A DNA stretch of 46,179 nt from Promethearchaeota archaeon (GTDB lineage Archaea > Asgardarchaeota > Lokiarchaeia > Sigyniarchaeales > SOKP01), in NCBI GenBank assembly GCA_016840545.1, contig JAEOSD010000004.1, positions 1 to 46,179 of the forward strand, read 5' to 3'. The translations under genes and the position numbers were made by a program. The notes under the pieces are model-generated. The model worked only from the letters and a program-made list of their open reading frames with translations. It was not told the origin of the DNA and ran no database searches. This document shows, one piece after another, positions 1 through 7,942 of this stretch. The first letter of the stretch is position 1, and each line of letters opens with the position of its first letter.

Positions 1-60
1 AATTGTAATCGTAGCAATACGTCCTTTTATTTCATATAAAATTAGATCTTGGTTACTCAT
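1..60 (-). CDS. Enoyl-CoA hydratase/isomerase family protein, N-terminal fragment (runs off left edge)
   Basis: The first 60 bases, read on the minus strand from an ATG at 58-60, give 20 uninterrupted codons beginning MSNQDLILYEIKGRIATITI. The pattern of a short polar start followed by 'I-Y-E-hydrophobic-x-G-R-I-A-T-I-T-I' is the usual first beta-strand pair of crotonase-superfamily proteins, which normally continues with 'NRP'. Only this piece lies in the window, so neither the catalytic residues nor the substrate can be judged. If correct, this is one of four crotonase genes in 46 kb. The call rests on a short stretch and is moderately sure. Confidence 0.55.
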   Translation of the reverse strand, partial: MSNQDLILYEIKGRIATITI

Positions 61-213
61 AAGAACTGACACTTAAAATTCAATTTAAGATATAAATAAA
101 ATGATTTTTAGATTACTAATGGACTATCAATCTAATATGTAATAAATATTTTAACTATTAACGTTGATATAGACTATTAAGAAAGATGAAAACATACAAT
201 TTACAATTGGTAG

Positions 214-675
214 GTGATAAATATAGAAAATATCATAATGATTAAAGAAGAATTAAATTGTGATGTACATACAGCTTTTAAGATGTTTACAGAAAACAAT
301 TTATTAGAATCTTGGCTAACTGAAAAGGCTGATGTAGAACCAATTATTAGAGGCAAGTATGAACTTTTTTGGGACCCTAGCAATCCCAAAGATAATAGTA
401 CCATCGGTTGTAAAGTTACTGGAATTGAGCTAAACAAATTTATTTCATTTGATTGGAAGGGACCTGTTCAATTTAAATCCTTTATGAATTCTGCTGATCC
501 GTTAACTCACGTTATAGTGTTTTTTTTTTCTAGCGGTTCTAACCACAATAACACAACTATGCACTTTTTCCATACAGGTTGGAGAAAAACCCAAGAATGG
601 CAAGAAGCTCGCAATTTCTTTGAAAATGCCTGGAAAAAAGCTTTCAAAGAATTAAAGGAAAGAATTAGGGAATGA
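214..675 (+). CDS. SRPBCC/AHSA1-like domain protein
   Basis: This 153-residue protein fits the START/SRPBCC fold of the AHSA1 (activator of Hsp90 ATPase homologue 1-like) family in length and pattern. It has an N-terminal strand (IKEELNC), the helix 'AFKMFTENNLLESWLTEKAD' carrying the typical W, then 'GGKYEL-like' RGKYELFW, and a C-terminal amphipathic helix (residues about 125-153). Family members bind small hydrophobic ligands or act as co-chaperones; no specific role can be read here. The frame opens with GTG at 214, placed just after a GGTAGG stretch; ATG at 238 is an alternative that still keeps the first strand. A run of ten T at 520-529 sits inside the gene, but the protein reads coherently through it. 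It stands alone between two oppositely oriented genes. Confidence 0.75.
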   Translation: MINIENIIMIKEELNCDVHTAFKMFTENNLLESWLTEKADVEPIIRGKYELFWDPSNPKDNSTIGCKVTGIELNKFISFDWKGPVQFKSFMNSADPLTHVIVFFFSSGSNHNNTTMHFFHTGWRKTQEWQEARNFFENAWKKAFKELKERIRE

Positions 676-705
676 GTGAAATAGGAAAATGGAGGAAAAA
701 ATTTT

Positions 706-1701
706 TCACTTATTCGTATTAAGTATACTTTTAGGGATATGAATTGCGAATTTACATTCTAGAGCACCATTTAATGCGGTTAGTACAGGTTCAACTTTAA
801 TGGATTGCTCGAAAAGTTGATCCCAATAAAGCTTATACCAACCTGCGCTACAATGACAGAAATCTTCTGTAATTTCTTTTTCAGTACCATTTTTTATTGC
901 CCCTCTAATCCAAGGACAATAACAAATAAAAAATTTCTTCATTCTATCATCTTTAGCATCTAAAAACTTCCTCATTTGGTAAGGAAGTTTTGACACGTAT
1001 ATGATATTTCCATCTCTAATCCCTTCAGCAATCATCTGATTTTCTTTCACACATTGGATAATTTCATCGTCTATCTTCTGTGCAAATTCTAAAGTACCTT
1101 CATCTCTATGTTTCTCAAGTCTTGCTATTAGATCTTGATGTTTCTTCTCTAAAAAACTATCTATCCCAACTTCTTTTAGGAGTTTTTTATCACCCTCAAT
1201 ATCATCTGGAGGTCGTCCATGAAGGCATGGTGAAAGGAGATCAACAATTTTTTCCTTCCCAATTTTTTTTTCCAGTCTTTTTAAAATAACCTTTGTAAAT
1301 TCTGGTTTCTTTTCAGGATGAATACCAAGTGGGGGAATAATTAAATCTTCAAATATTTCATCCCTTAAAGGTTCGCCATAAAATTCTGCTACTCTCGAGT
1401 ACAAGTTATCCATTGCGTTATAAGATTCACTAATATCTATTACTTTAGTAATAAATTCATATCTCTTAGAAAAATTAGCATAGTATATTATTGCTTCTAG
1501 GAAATCTAAAATAAATTCTCCACCCAGCGAGACGAGATATTCAGAATATTCCATAATTTTTTCAGGTAAACTTATTTCGAGGGTTAGATTTTCTTTAGAG
1601 AGAAATTTTTCATAATTCTTAATTTGTTCAATAAATTTTGTAATGATTTGATCCTCAACTTTTCTTTTTTTCAAATACTTTTTAAATTCAGCATCATTCA
1701 T
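706..1701 (-). CDS. Conserved protein with Cys-rich C-terminal motif (DUF6144-like)
   Basis: A 331-residue soluble protein. The N-terminal 230 residues are mostly helical and charged. Near the C-terminus are closely spaced cysteines in 'CYCPW' and, about 20 residues later, 'CHCSAGWYK', followed by a Cys/Phe/Ala-Ile strand (ALECKFAIHIP). The C-x-C-P-W ... C-x-C-x-A-G-W arrangement with a terminal 'C-x-F-A-I' strand is one I associate with DUF6144-type proteins of anaerobic bacteria and archaea; that assignment is from memory. The paired C-x-C motifs suggest metal or Fe-S binding, which is inference. The ATG at 1699-1701 is the obvious start. It is convergent with the AHSA1-like gene and divergent from the amidase. 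Biological role unknown. Confidence 0.7.
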   Translation of the reverse strand: MNDAEFKKYLKKRKVEDQIITKFIEQIKNYEKFLSKENLTLEISLPEKIMEYSEYLVSLGGEFILDFLEAIIYYANFSKRYEFITKVIDISESYNAMDNLYSRVAEFYGEPLRDEIFEDLIIPPLGIHPEKKPEFTKVILKRLEKKIGKEKIVDLLSPCLHGRPPDDIEGDKKLLKEVGIDSFLEKKHQDLIARLEKHRDEGTLEFAQKIDDEIIQCVKENQMIAEGIRDGNIIYVSKLPYQMRKFLDAKDDRMKKFFICYCPWIRGAIKNGTEKEITEDFCHCSAGWYKLYWDQLFEQSIKVEPVLTALNGALECKFAIHIPKSILNTNK

Positions 1702-1976
1702 GGCTATTCTATTAATGAGTTATTTTGGGAAAAATATATATATTTTTAATTTCAACCTAAAAACCCTTAAATGTTATTTATATTGAAAGTGACCCACATG
1801 AGATATTTTAGGATAATCTATTAAATATTCAAATAGACAAGAGAAAAAAAAAACTGAAGAATTAAAACAAAGACAATTTTCAGATTCAATTGTCGAATAT
1901 TTTTCGGAAAAATTTAGGTACCAGCGACAATAATTTAGCATTAATAGAATATGCAGCCGAATCAGGATGTAAAAAA

Positions 1977-3473
1977 ATGAAGGAATATAGTATTAATGAA
2001 ATTCAAGCCTTAATGGAAAAAGGGGAAATCTCTGCTAGGAAACTAACTGAGATGTACCTAACTCGCATTCATGAAGTTGATAAATCTGGTCCCAAATTAA
2101 ATTCTATAATTGAAATTAATCCAGAAGCATTAGAAATTGCAGAAAATTTAGATAAGGAATGGAAAAACAAAAAAATCCGTGGACCTTTACATGGTATTCC
2201 GGTTATTATTAAAGATAACATTAACACTGCGGATAAGATGCAAACAACTGCGGGATCTTTAGCCTTTAAAGTGCACATTGCTTTAGAAGATGCGTTTATT
2301 GTTAAAAAATTACGAGAAGCAGGAGCAATAATTCTCGCAAAAGCAAATTTAAGTGAATGGGCAAATTTTCGTTCAACCCGTTCTACCAGTGGTTGGAGCA
2401 GTCGAGGAGGACAAACTCTTAACCCATATTCATTGGATAGAAGTCCATGTGGCTCTAGCTCTGGATCTGCTGTTGCTGTCGCAGCTAATTTATGTTCAGT
2501 GGCCATAGGAACTGAAACTGATGGATCGATAATATGTCCTTCACAAGTTAATTCAATTGTAGGAATTAAACCAACAATCGGATTAGTTAGTCGAACTGGA
2601 ATTATTCCAATTTCACACAATCAGGATACCGCTGGACCTATGGCAAGAACCGTTCAAGATGCAGCAATTTTATTGGGTATAATAGCAGGGGTAGATTCTA
2701 ATGATTTAAGCACTATAAAGCATAAAAAAGAAATTCCTTCAGATTATACGAGATTCTTAGATTCTAATGGCTTGAATGGAGCAAGAATTGGTGTTGCTCG
2801 AAAGTATTTTGGTAAAAATGATCGTATAGATAAAATTATAGAGGGAGCGATTAAAAAAATGAAGGAACTAGGAGCAGAAATAATAGATCCTGTTGAAATT
2901 AAAACTATTGATGATTTAGAGGATCCTGAATTTGAGATCCTTTTATTTGATTTTAAACATGATTTGAATGAGTATTTAGCCAAATATGGACCTATTAATT
3001 CTATAAAGAATATAGATGATATTATCCAGTTTAACAAAGAACATCAAGAGAAAGTTATGCCTTATTTTGGACAAGAAATATTCATTATGGCAAGCGAAAA
3101 AGGCCCCCTAACGAGTGATGAGTATAAAGAAGCATTAAAGAAGTGTCATCGTTTAGCTCGAGATGAAGGAATTGATGCAGTTTTGAAAGAGCATCAATTA
3201 GATGCTATTATAGCTCCAAGTGGAGGGGCTGCTTGGCCAATAGATTATGTCAATGGAGATCATTTCACTGAGGGAAGTTCTTCTGCTGCAGCAGTTGCAG
3301 GATATCCCAATATAACAGTTCCAGTAGGTTATGTTTTTGGGTTACCCGTTGGTATTTCATTTTTTGGTGGTGCTTTTCAGGAGCCAAAATTACTCAAAAT
3401 TGCGTATTCTTTTGAGCAATCAACCCAAATACGCAAATCCCCTAAATTTTTACCAAAATTAGATTTATTGTAA
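1977..3473 (+). CDS. Amidase (amidase signature family)
   Basis: This is an amidase-signature hydrolase of about 498 residues that cleaves carboxamide bonds with a Ser-cisSer-Lys triad. From the ATG at 1977 the triad is visible: Lys79 in 'GIPVIIKDN', cis-Ser160 in 'PCGSSSGSA', and nucleophile Ser184 in 'GTETDGSI'. The 'IVGIKPTIGLVSRTGIIP' and 'DTAGPMARTVQDAA' segments are also typical. The C-terminal 'VAGYPNITVPVGYVFGLPVGISFFG' closes the fold, and the length is normal. The frame is open further upstream to a TTG at 1890, but the ATG at 1977 begins exactly where family alignments normally start and is preceded by AGGA; the longer form adds 29 residues. There is no GatB/GatC partner nearby, so this is not evidently the GatA subunit. 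The substrate is unknown; it is a cytosolic enzyme without a signal peptide. Confidence 0.9.
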   Translation: MKEYSINEIQALMEKGEISARKLTEMYLTRIHEVDKSGPKLNSIIEINPEALEIAENLDKEWKNKKIRGPLHGIPVIIKDNINTADKMQTTAGSLAFKVHIALEDAFIVKKLREAGAIILAKANLSEWANFRSTRSTSGWSSRGGQTLNPYSLDRSPCGSSSGSAVAVAANLCSVAIGTETDGSIICPSQVNSIVGIKPTIGLVSRTGIIPISHNQDTAGPMARTVQDAAILLGIIAGVDSNDLSTIKHKKEIPSDYTRFLDSNGLNGARIGVARKYFGKNDRIDKIIEGAIKKMKELGAEIIDPVEIKTIDDLEDPEFEILLFDFKHDLNEYLAKYGPINSIKNIDDIIQFNKEHQEKVMPYFGQEIFIMASEKGPLTSDEYKEALKKCHRLARDEGIDAVLKEHQLDAIIAPSGGAAWPIDYVNGDHFTEGSSSAAAVAGYPNITVPVGYVFGLPVGISFFGGAFQEPKLLKIAYSFEQSTQIRKSPKFLPKLDLL

Positions 3474-3610
3474 AGAAAGATAGAGTTTAATCATGTAGTT
3501 CTTAGAAATTTGCTTTAAAGCTAATATACCATATATTCTATATAGATTAACTTTTTTTAAAATAGAGATAATAATTACTATATTACTAATTATATTAAAA
3601 TGAGAAAACT

Positions 3611-4387
3611 ATGATCACTTGGATTTTAGGTGTAATCCTAATTATTTGGATAATAATAATGCGTTTTAGTAAAGCGGGAAAAATTGAGGGAGAACCATTA
3701 TCTTTACCACGTGGTACAATAAGAGCATTAATTACGTTATTAATTGTATCTTTTCCATTGAATAATTTAATTCAAGGTAAAGAAATTCCACCTATAATAA
3801 TTAATGCTATTTTTATATTAGTTGCTTTTTACTTTGAAGCGAGAAAAGGTATCAAAGAAGAATTAAAAAAGATTATCAAGGATATCAAAAGTCCTGAAAA
3901 ATTGGAATTAGAAAGAAAAACACAAAAATATCCTTTATATTTACCAAAATACTCAGTGAGAATTACATTAATAATTATTTTAGCATTCACATTAGTTTAT
4001 AATCTACTAGGACCTAATGTCCCTTTTGTAACAACAAACACTCTTCAAGATATTTTGATTATTATTGTGTTATTCATAATTGGAGCTATATTTAGAGCAA
4101 TTGGAATTGCACTTAAAAAGGGAAAGCTAAAAGAAGAAATTGAAAATATTAATGGAAATAAATCCTTATCAACTGAAGATATTATCGAGAAATTATCTCA
4201 AAAAGAAGCAAGAAAATGGAAAACAATAGGAAAAAGCTTAATATCAATCATTTTGTTAGTTGCGATATTGATTGCATTAATGTTATATACTCTTGATATT
4301 ATTATCTTAGTTATTCCTTTCATTAATATCTCTCTAAGAGACACATTATTACTTTTAATTAATGTCTATTATGGATTTAGAGATTAA
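3611..4387 (+). CDS. Multi-pass membrane protein of unknown function
   Basis: A 258-residue membrane protein. Hydrophobic segments lie at about residues 2-17, 36-54, 60-77, 115-134, 143-166 and 205-245 (the last long enough for two helices). A charged cytoplasmic-looking stretch (about 78-112) separates the third and fourth segments, and another (167-203) precedes the last. The sequence 'LSLPRGTIRALITLLIV' after the first segment matches a 'L-x-L-P-R-G-x-x-R-A-L' motif I have seen at the start of membrane domains in many uncharacterised proteins, but it does not reveal a function. The ATG at 3611 has no strong ribosome site. A long T-rich run follows the stop codon. No neighbour suggests a role. 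Confidence 0.7.
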   Translation: MITWILGVILIIWIIIMRFSKAGKIEGEPLSLPRGTIRALITLLIVSFPLNNLIQGKEIPPIIINAIFILVAFYFEARKGIKEELKKIIKDIKSPEKLELERKTQKYPLYLPKYSVRITLIIILAFTLVYNLLGPNVPFVTTNTLQDILIIIVLFIIGAIFRAIGIALKKGKLKEEIENINGNKSLSTEDIIEKLSQKEARKWKTIGKSLISIILLVAILIALMLYTLDIIILVIPFINISLRDTLLLLINVYYGFRD

Positions 4388-4414
4388 TATTTCTCTTCAT
4401 CTTCAAATCTACCT

Positions 4415-4436
4415 ATTTTTTTATTTTTTTATTTTA
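4415..4436 (+). terminator. T-rich probable archaeal terminator
   Basis: A nearly continuous run of T in three blocks directly follows the membrane-protein gene. Archaeal RNA polymerase terminates at such oligo-T tracts without needing a hairpin, so this probably separates that gene from the E1 operon. Confidence 0.4.
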
Positions 4437-4542
4437 TTAATTCTATATTATTAAATTTGCCAATTTTAAGAAAGAATTAAATATTTCAAATCCAATTTAA
4501 TATAATATTAATTATTATAACTATAAAAAAGAGTGTTTATTA

Positions 4543-5544
4543 ATGAATGGTGGTGAATTACCTAAGGAATTGAGTTCCGATGAGTTAATTAACATATATA
4601 AGAAGATGTTATTGATTCGTAAATTTGAACAGAGAATTACCAAAGATTTTGGTAAAATCAAATCACCTTTAGTTCACACTTATACAGGTGAAGAGGCTAT
4701 TGCTGTTGGAGCCTGTATGGCGATTAATGAAGATGATTATATTACTTCTACACATAGAGGTCATGGACACTTTATTGCTAAAGGCGGGGATGTTAATTCT
4801 TTAATGGCAGAAATATACGGAAAAGAAGGTGGAATATGCAAGGGCCGTGGTGGGTCGATGCATGTCGCAGACTTTTCAAAAAGTATGCTTGGAGCGAATG
4901 GAATTGTAGGTGCAGGACCCCCATTAGCCCTTGGAGTTGCCTTAGCCTCAAAAATGAGAAATGAAGGTAAGGTTGTACTTACTTTTTTTGGTGATGGGGC
5001 AGCAAACCAAGGTATGTTGCATGAATCAATGAATCTAGCAGCTGCATGGAAACTTCCTGTAATCTTTATTTTAGAAAATAACATGTATGGATGGAGTACA
5101 CCTTTTCATGCTGCAACTGCTATTAAAGATTTTTCAATTCGAGCACAAGGATACGGAATGAAGGGTTTTACTATTGATGGGAATGATGTAATCGAGGTAT
5201 ATAAAACAATAAAGGAAGCAGTTGACATTGCACGAAATGGGGGAGGCCCTACATTAATTGAATGTAAGACTTATAGGTGGCAGGGTCAAACCATAATGGA
5301 TCCTGATAAGTACCGATCTCCAGAAGAAAAAGAGGAGTGGAAAAATAGATGTCCAATAAAAGCTTATAAAACTAGACTTATCAGGGGGGAAATCATTGAT
5401 AAAGTTATGATCCAAGAAATTGAGGAAATGACTTTAGTAAAAATTGATGAAAGTTTTAAATTTGCTAAAGAAAATAAAAATCCAGATCCAAGCACTGTTT
5501 TAGATAACGTTTACAAAAAACCAATTAAATATGGAGGGAATTAA
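4543..5544 (+). CDS. pdhA: 2-oxoacid dehydrogenase E1 component, alpha subunit (pyruvate/acetoin dehydrogenase type)
   Basis: The alpha subunit of a thiamine-diphosphate-dependent 2-oxoacid dehydrogenase (E1), which decarboxylates pyruvate or a related 2-oxoacid, or acetoin, and passes the acyl/hydroxyalkyl unit to lipoyl-E2. The ThDP/Mg motif is complete: G150-D151-G152 in 'FFGDGAANQG' and N179-N180 in 'ILENNMYGWS', 27 residues apart. 'THRGHGHFIAKGGDV' and 'GGICKGRGGSMH' are typical of PdhA/AcoA, and 333 residues is normal for the family. The beta subunit follows with its start region overlapping this stop, so the two are translationally coupled. The exact substrate (pyruvate, branched-chain oxoacid, acetoin) cannot be fixed from sequence; the compact length favours the pyruvate/acetoin group. 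No lipoyl E2 or E3 gene is adjacent. Confidence 0.93.
   Translation: MNGGELPKELSSDELINIYKKMLLIRKFEQRITKDFGKIKSPLVHTYTGEEAIAVGACMAINEDDYITSTHRGHGHFIAKGGDVNSLMAEIYGKEGGICKGRGGSMHVADFSKSMLGANGIVGAGPPLALGVALASKMRNEGKVVLTFFGDGAANQGMLHESMNLAAAWKLPVIFILENNMYGWSTPFHAATAIKDFSIRAQGYGMKGFTIDGNDVIEVYKTIKEAVDIARNGGGPTLIECKTYRWQGQTIMDPDKYRSPEEKEEWKNRCPIKAYKTRLIRGEIIDKVMIQEIEEMTLVKIDESFKFAKENKNPDPSTVLDNVYKKPIKYGGN
5533..5538 (+). promoter_or_regulatory. Shine-Dalgarno GGAGGG that decides the E1 beta start
   Basis: GGAGGG lies inside the last codons of the alpha gene, too close to the ATG at 5531 to serve it but 7 nt before TTG 5546. It implies coupled translation from a TTG codon. Confidence 0.5.
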
Positions 5545-5545
5545 A

Positions 5546-6532
5546 TTGGTTGAAGAAACTAAAACAATGAGAGGTTTAGATGCCATACGATTAGCTATTG
5601 AAGAAGAAATGGAACGGGATGAATCTGTTTTCATAATGGGAGAAGATATCGGAAAATTTGGTGGTTGTTTCTTTGTAACTGAAGGTTTATTAGAGAAATT
5701 CGGCCCTGAAAGAGTTCGCGATACACCCATTAGTGAAAATGCTATTTTAGGTTGTGCAATTGGTGCTGCGATGGCGGGTATGCGTCCTATTGCAGAAATT
5801 ATGTTTGCAGACTTCTTGACGGTTTGTATGGAAATGATTGTGAATCAAGCAGCAAAGGCAAGTTATATGTATGGAGGTCAAATTTCTGTCCCCGTCACAA
5901 TTAGAGTTCCATTTGGAACTGGTATAATGGGAGCGGCACAACACTCACAATCTTTTGAATCATGGTTTATGCATGTACCAGGTTTAAAAGTTATATTGCC
6001 ATCGGAAGCAAGTGATTTTAAAGGTTTGATGAAAACCGCAGTGAGGGATGACGATCCAGTAATTTTTTTTGAAAATAAAAGGGCATATTACCTTACTGGT
6101 GATGTTCCTTTAGATAAAGATTTCAAAATACCATTTGGTCAAGCAAGAATCTTCACTGAAGGTGATGATGTGACATTAGTCGCTACAGGTGCTATGGTGC
6201 AGGAAAGTATGATAGCAGCGACTAAATTAACAGAGGAAAATATTCATTGTGAAGTTATCGATCCAAGGACTTTAGTTCCATTGGATAAAAAAACAATCCT
6301 AGCTTCAGTTGAAAAAACAGGAAAGTTAATTATCGTTGATGAAGGCTGTAAAACTTGTTCAGTTAGTGCAGAAATTGCAGCTATTGTTGTAGAAGAGGGT
6401 TTTCAATATTTAAAGAAAGAAATTATAAGAATTAACACCCCAGATGTTCCAATTCCTTATTCTCCAAAGTTAGAAAAAAAAATCATTCCAAATGCAAAAT
6501 TAATTCAGGAAAAAATTAAGAAACTAATTTAA
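5546..6532 (+). CDS. pdhB: 2-oxoacid dehydrogenase E1 component, beta subunit
   Basis: The beta subunit pairs with E1 alpha to form the alpha2beta2 ThDP enzyme. Motifs present include 'MGEDIGKFGG' near the N-terminus, 'RVRDTPISENAILGCAIGAA', 'RPIAEIMFADF', 'VTIRVPFGTG' and the C-terminal transketolase domain ('VEVIDPRTLVPLD'-like and 'IIVDEGCKT'). The frame opens with ATG at 5531, but a strong Shine-Dalgarno GGAGGG sits at 5533-5538, three bases after that ATG, and is correctly spaced (7 nt) for the TTG at 5546. I therefore choose TTG, giving 328 residues; the ATG form would be 333. The neighbour on the far side is convergent, so the transcript probably ends here. Confidence 0.9.
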   Translation: MVEETKTMRGLDAIRLAIEEEMERDESVFIMGEDIGKFGGCFFVTEGLLEKFGPERVRDTPISENAILGCAIGAAMAGMRPIAEIMFADFLTVCMEMIVNQAAKASYMYGGQISVPVTIRVPFGTGIMGAAQHSQSFESWFMHVPGLKVILPSEASDFKGLMKTAVRDDDPVIFFENKRAYYLTGDVPLDKDFKIPFGQARIFTEGDDVTLVATGAMVQESMIAATKLTEENIHCEVIDPRTLVPLDKKTILASVEKTGKLIIVDEGCKTCSVSAEIAAIVVEEGFQYLKKEIIRINTPDVPIPYSPKLEKKIIPNAKLIQEKIKKLI

Positions 6533-6567
6533 ATAAATTTAGAGTTAAATTAGATTTTTTTTAAATC

Positions 6568-7167
6568 TTATAGTTTTTTAGCAAATATCCAATATTGAAA
6601 TTCGCCACCTCTAACAAGAACACCTTCAAATAATATTGAAAACCCAACTGATTTAACAATTTCCAATGTTCTCTTAGGATCATAATTGCTCCAAAACATA
6701 GGTTCCCCAAAAAATTTACTTACTCCTTCAGATTCAGAAGTTCCTGTATTAATTAGCAAAATTCCATCGGGTTTTAGGATTTTAAAAAATTGTTTGAAAA
6801 TATTCAGGTGATTATTTTTTGGAACATGAAATAAGGTATAAACAGAAATAATGCCATCAAATGAATTTCTTTTAAAATCAAGCTTATTCATATCTTTATT
6901 AATAAAATCGGCTTCTGGTACATTTTTCCTAGCCATCTCAAGCATTGTATCTGAAATATCTATACCAGTCACTTTTAACCCTCTACTTACTAAATATTTT
7001 CCTGTGGGGATTCCAGCACCGCATCCAACATCTAAAACATGCCCATTCTTAGGTAGGAGATCAATAAATTTATCCAATTCACCATTAAATTTGTTTAAAT
7101 CTCTATGTGAATAATAAGACGCAGCAATTTTATTATAACTTGTTTTTACCATTTCTGTTTCAAACAT
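6568..7167 (-). CDS. Class I SAM-dependent methyltransferase
   Basis: A 199-residue Rossmann-fold methyltransferase. The SAM-binding motif I is 'VLDVGCGAGIPTGKYL' (about residues 45-60), followed by 'VTGIDISDTMLEMARKN' (motif II with the acidic residue that binds the ribose) and 'FDGIISVYTLFHV' (motif IV/post-I). 'FKILKPDGILLINTG' is the strand-5 region. It belongs to the methyltransf_11/25 group, which methylates small molecules or quinone-like substrates; nothing indicates the acceptor. The gene is convergent with the E1 beta gene. The ATG at 7165-7167 is used; a second Met five residues in is possible. Confidence 0.88.
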   Translation of the reverse strand: MFETEMVKTSYNKIAASYYSHRDLNKFNGELDKFIDLLPKNGHVLDVGCGAGIPTGKYLVSRGLKVTGIDISDTMLEMARKNVPEADFINKDMNKLDFKRNSFDGIISVYTLFHVPKNNHLNIFKQFFKILKPDGILLINTGTSESEGVSKFFGEPMFWSNYDPKRTLEIVKSVGFSILFEGVLVRGGEFQYWIFAKKL

Positions 7168-7355
7168 AACTTATCATACTACAAATTATATTGAATAATT
7201 AAAATAAACTCATTTAATTATAACGACAGAAAAGGAATAATAAAAGTGGGTTTAATAACTCATAAAAGTCAAATGCATTTCATCAGTTTTTTAAAAGTTG
7301 ATTTGATATTTCTTTGATAAATAAAAAATGAATATTCATTTAAATTATCCTATGA

Positions 7356-7898
7356 TTACAATTCTCTTTTGGATTCGAATTCTTCTAAAGATGAATATCC
7401 CAATTTTTTAATAAGGTGATCAAATCTTTCTTTTGCTAAACTTATGCCACTTATTTTTGCTAATTCAATGTCTTTTACATATAAATCAATTGATCTATCA
7501 GAATAAGTTTCTAACTCACATGAGAGATATGTAGTAAAATATTCTGTTTTATGATTTACACTTGATGGATATCGATTTGATAATTCATTCATCCAATCTG
7601 ATTCTACAGAAACAATTTTTTGGATTAGTGGATTAACTTTAAGCGCAGGAATAAGTTTATTCATACGGGCATATTTTTCAGTCATTAAGTTCCTTCCCTT
7701 TGACTTTGCAGTTTTTAAATCTTCAAGATATGATTTAAGGACGCTTATGGATAATGCACTATGATTCATTTCCCTCATTAACTTAAATGTCACAGGGTTT
7801 TCTTGACATAAAGATGGCTGACTAGTTCTAACATTTTCAAACATTTCAAGTTCAATTTTTATTATCTTTTTTAAAATATTTTTCTTCTTCTTAGGCAT
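7356..7898 (-). CDS. DUF4125 family protein
   Basis: A 180-residue protein matching the pattern I recall for DUF4125. It starts with a helix containing 'IEMF-x-N-V', then 'CQENPVTFKLMRE', 'LKSYLEDLKTAKSKGRNLMTEKYARM', 'SDWMNELSNRYPS', 'YLSCELETYS' and a final 'KKLGYSSLEEFE'. The conserved Cys-Gln, Glu-x-x-W-M and E-L-E-T-Y-S residues are all present. The family is common in anaerobes and has no established function. The frame extends to TTG at 7907, but the ATG at 7896-7898 followed by a lysine run is more likely. It lies between two other minus-strand genes and may be cotranscribed with the upstream regulator gene (44 nt gap). Confidence 0.8.
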   Translation of the reverse strand: MPKKKKNILKKIIKIELEMFENVRTSQPSLCQENPVTFKLMREMNHSALSISVLKSYLEDLKTAKSKGRNLMTEKYARMNKLIPALKVNPLIQKIVSVESDWMNELSNRYPSSVNHKTEYFTTYLSCELETYSDRSIDLYVKDIELAKISGISLAKERFDHLIKKLGYSSLEEFESKREL

Positions 7899-7942
7899 AA
7901 GAACCAATTAATTTGTATTAATTCAGATAAGTGAAAATCGTT

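Noticed and set aside
520-529. Ten-T run as a possible frameshift in the AHSA1-like gene
   Set aside because: The protein pattern and the C-terminal helix continue correctly in the same frame after the run.
2069-2620. Long open frame antisense to the amidase gene
   Set aside because: It lies wholly inside a strongly supported amidase gene, and its product shows no family pattern; it is a shadow of the coding strand.
1977-3473. Amidase as GatA of the tRNA-dependent amidotransferase
   Set aside because: No gatB or gatC is adjacent, and the 'PCGSSSGSA...GTETDGSIICPS' region fits the stand-alone amidase group better.
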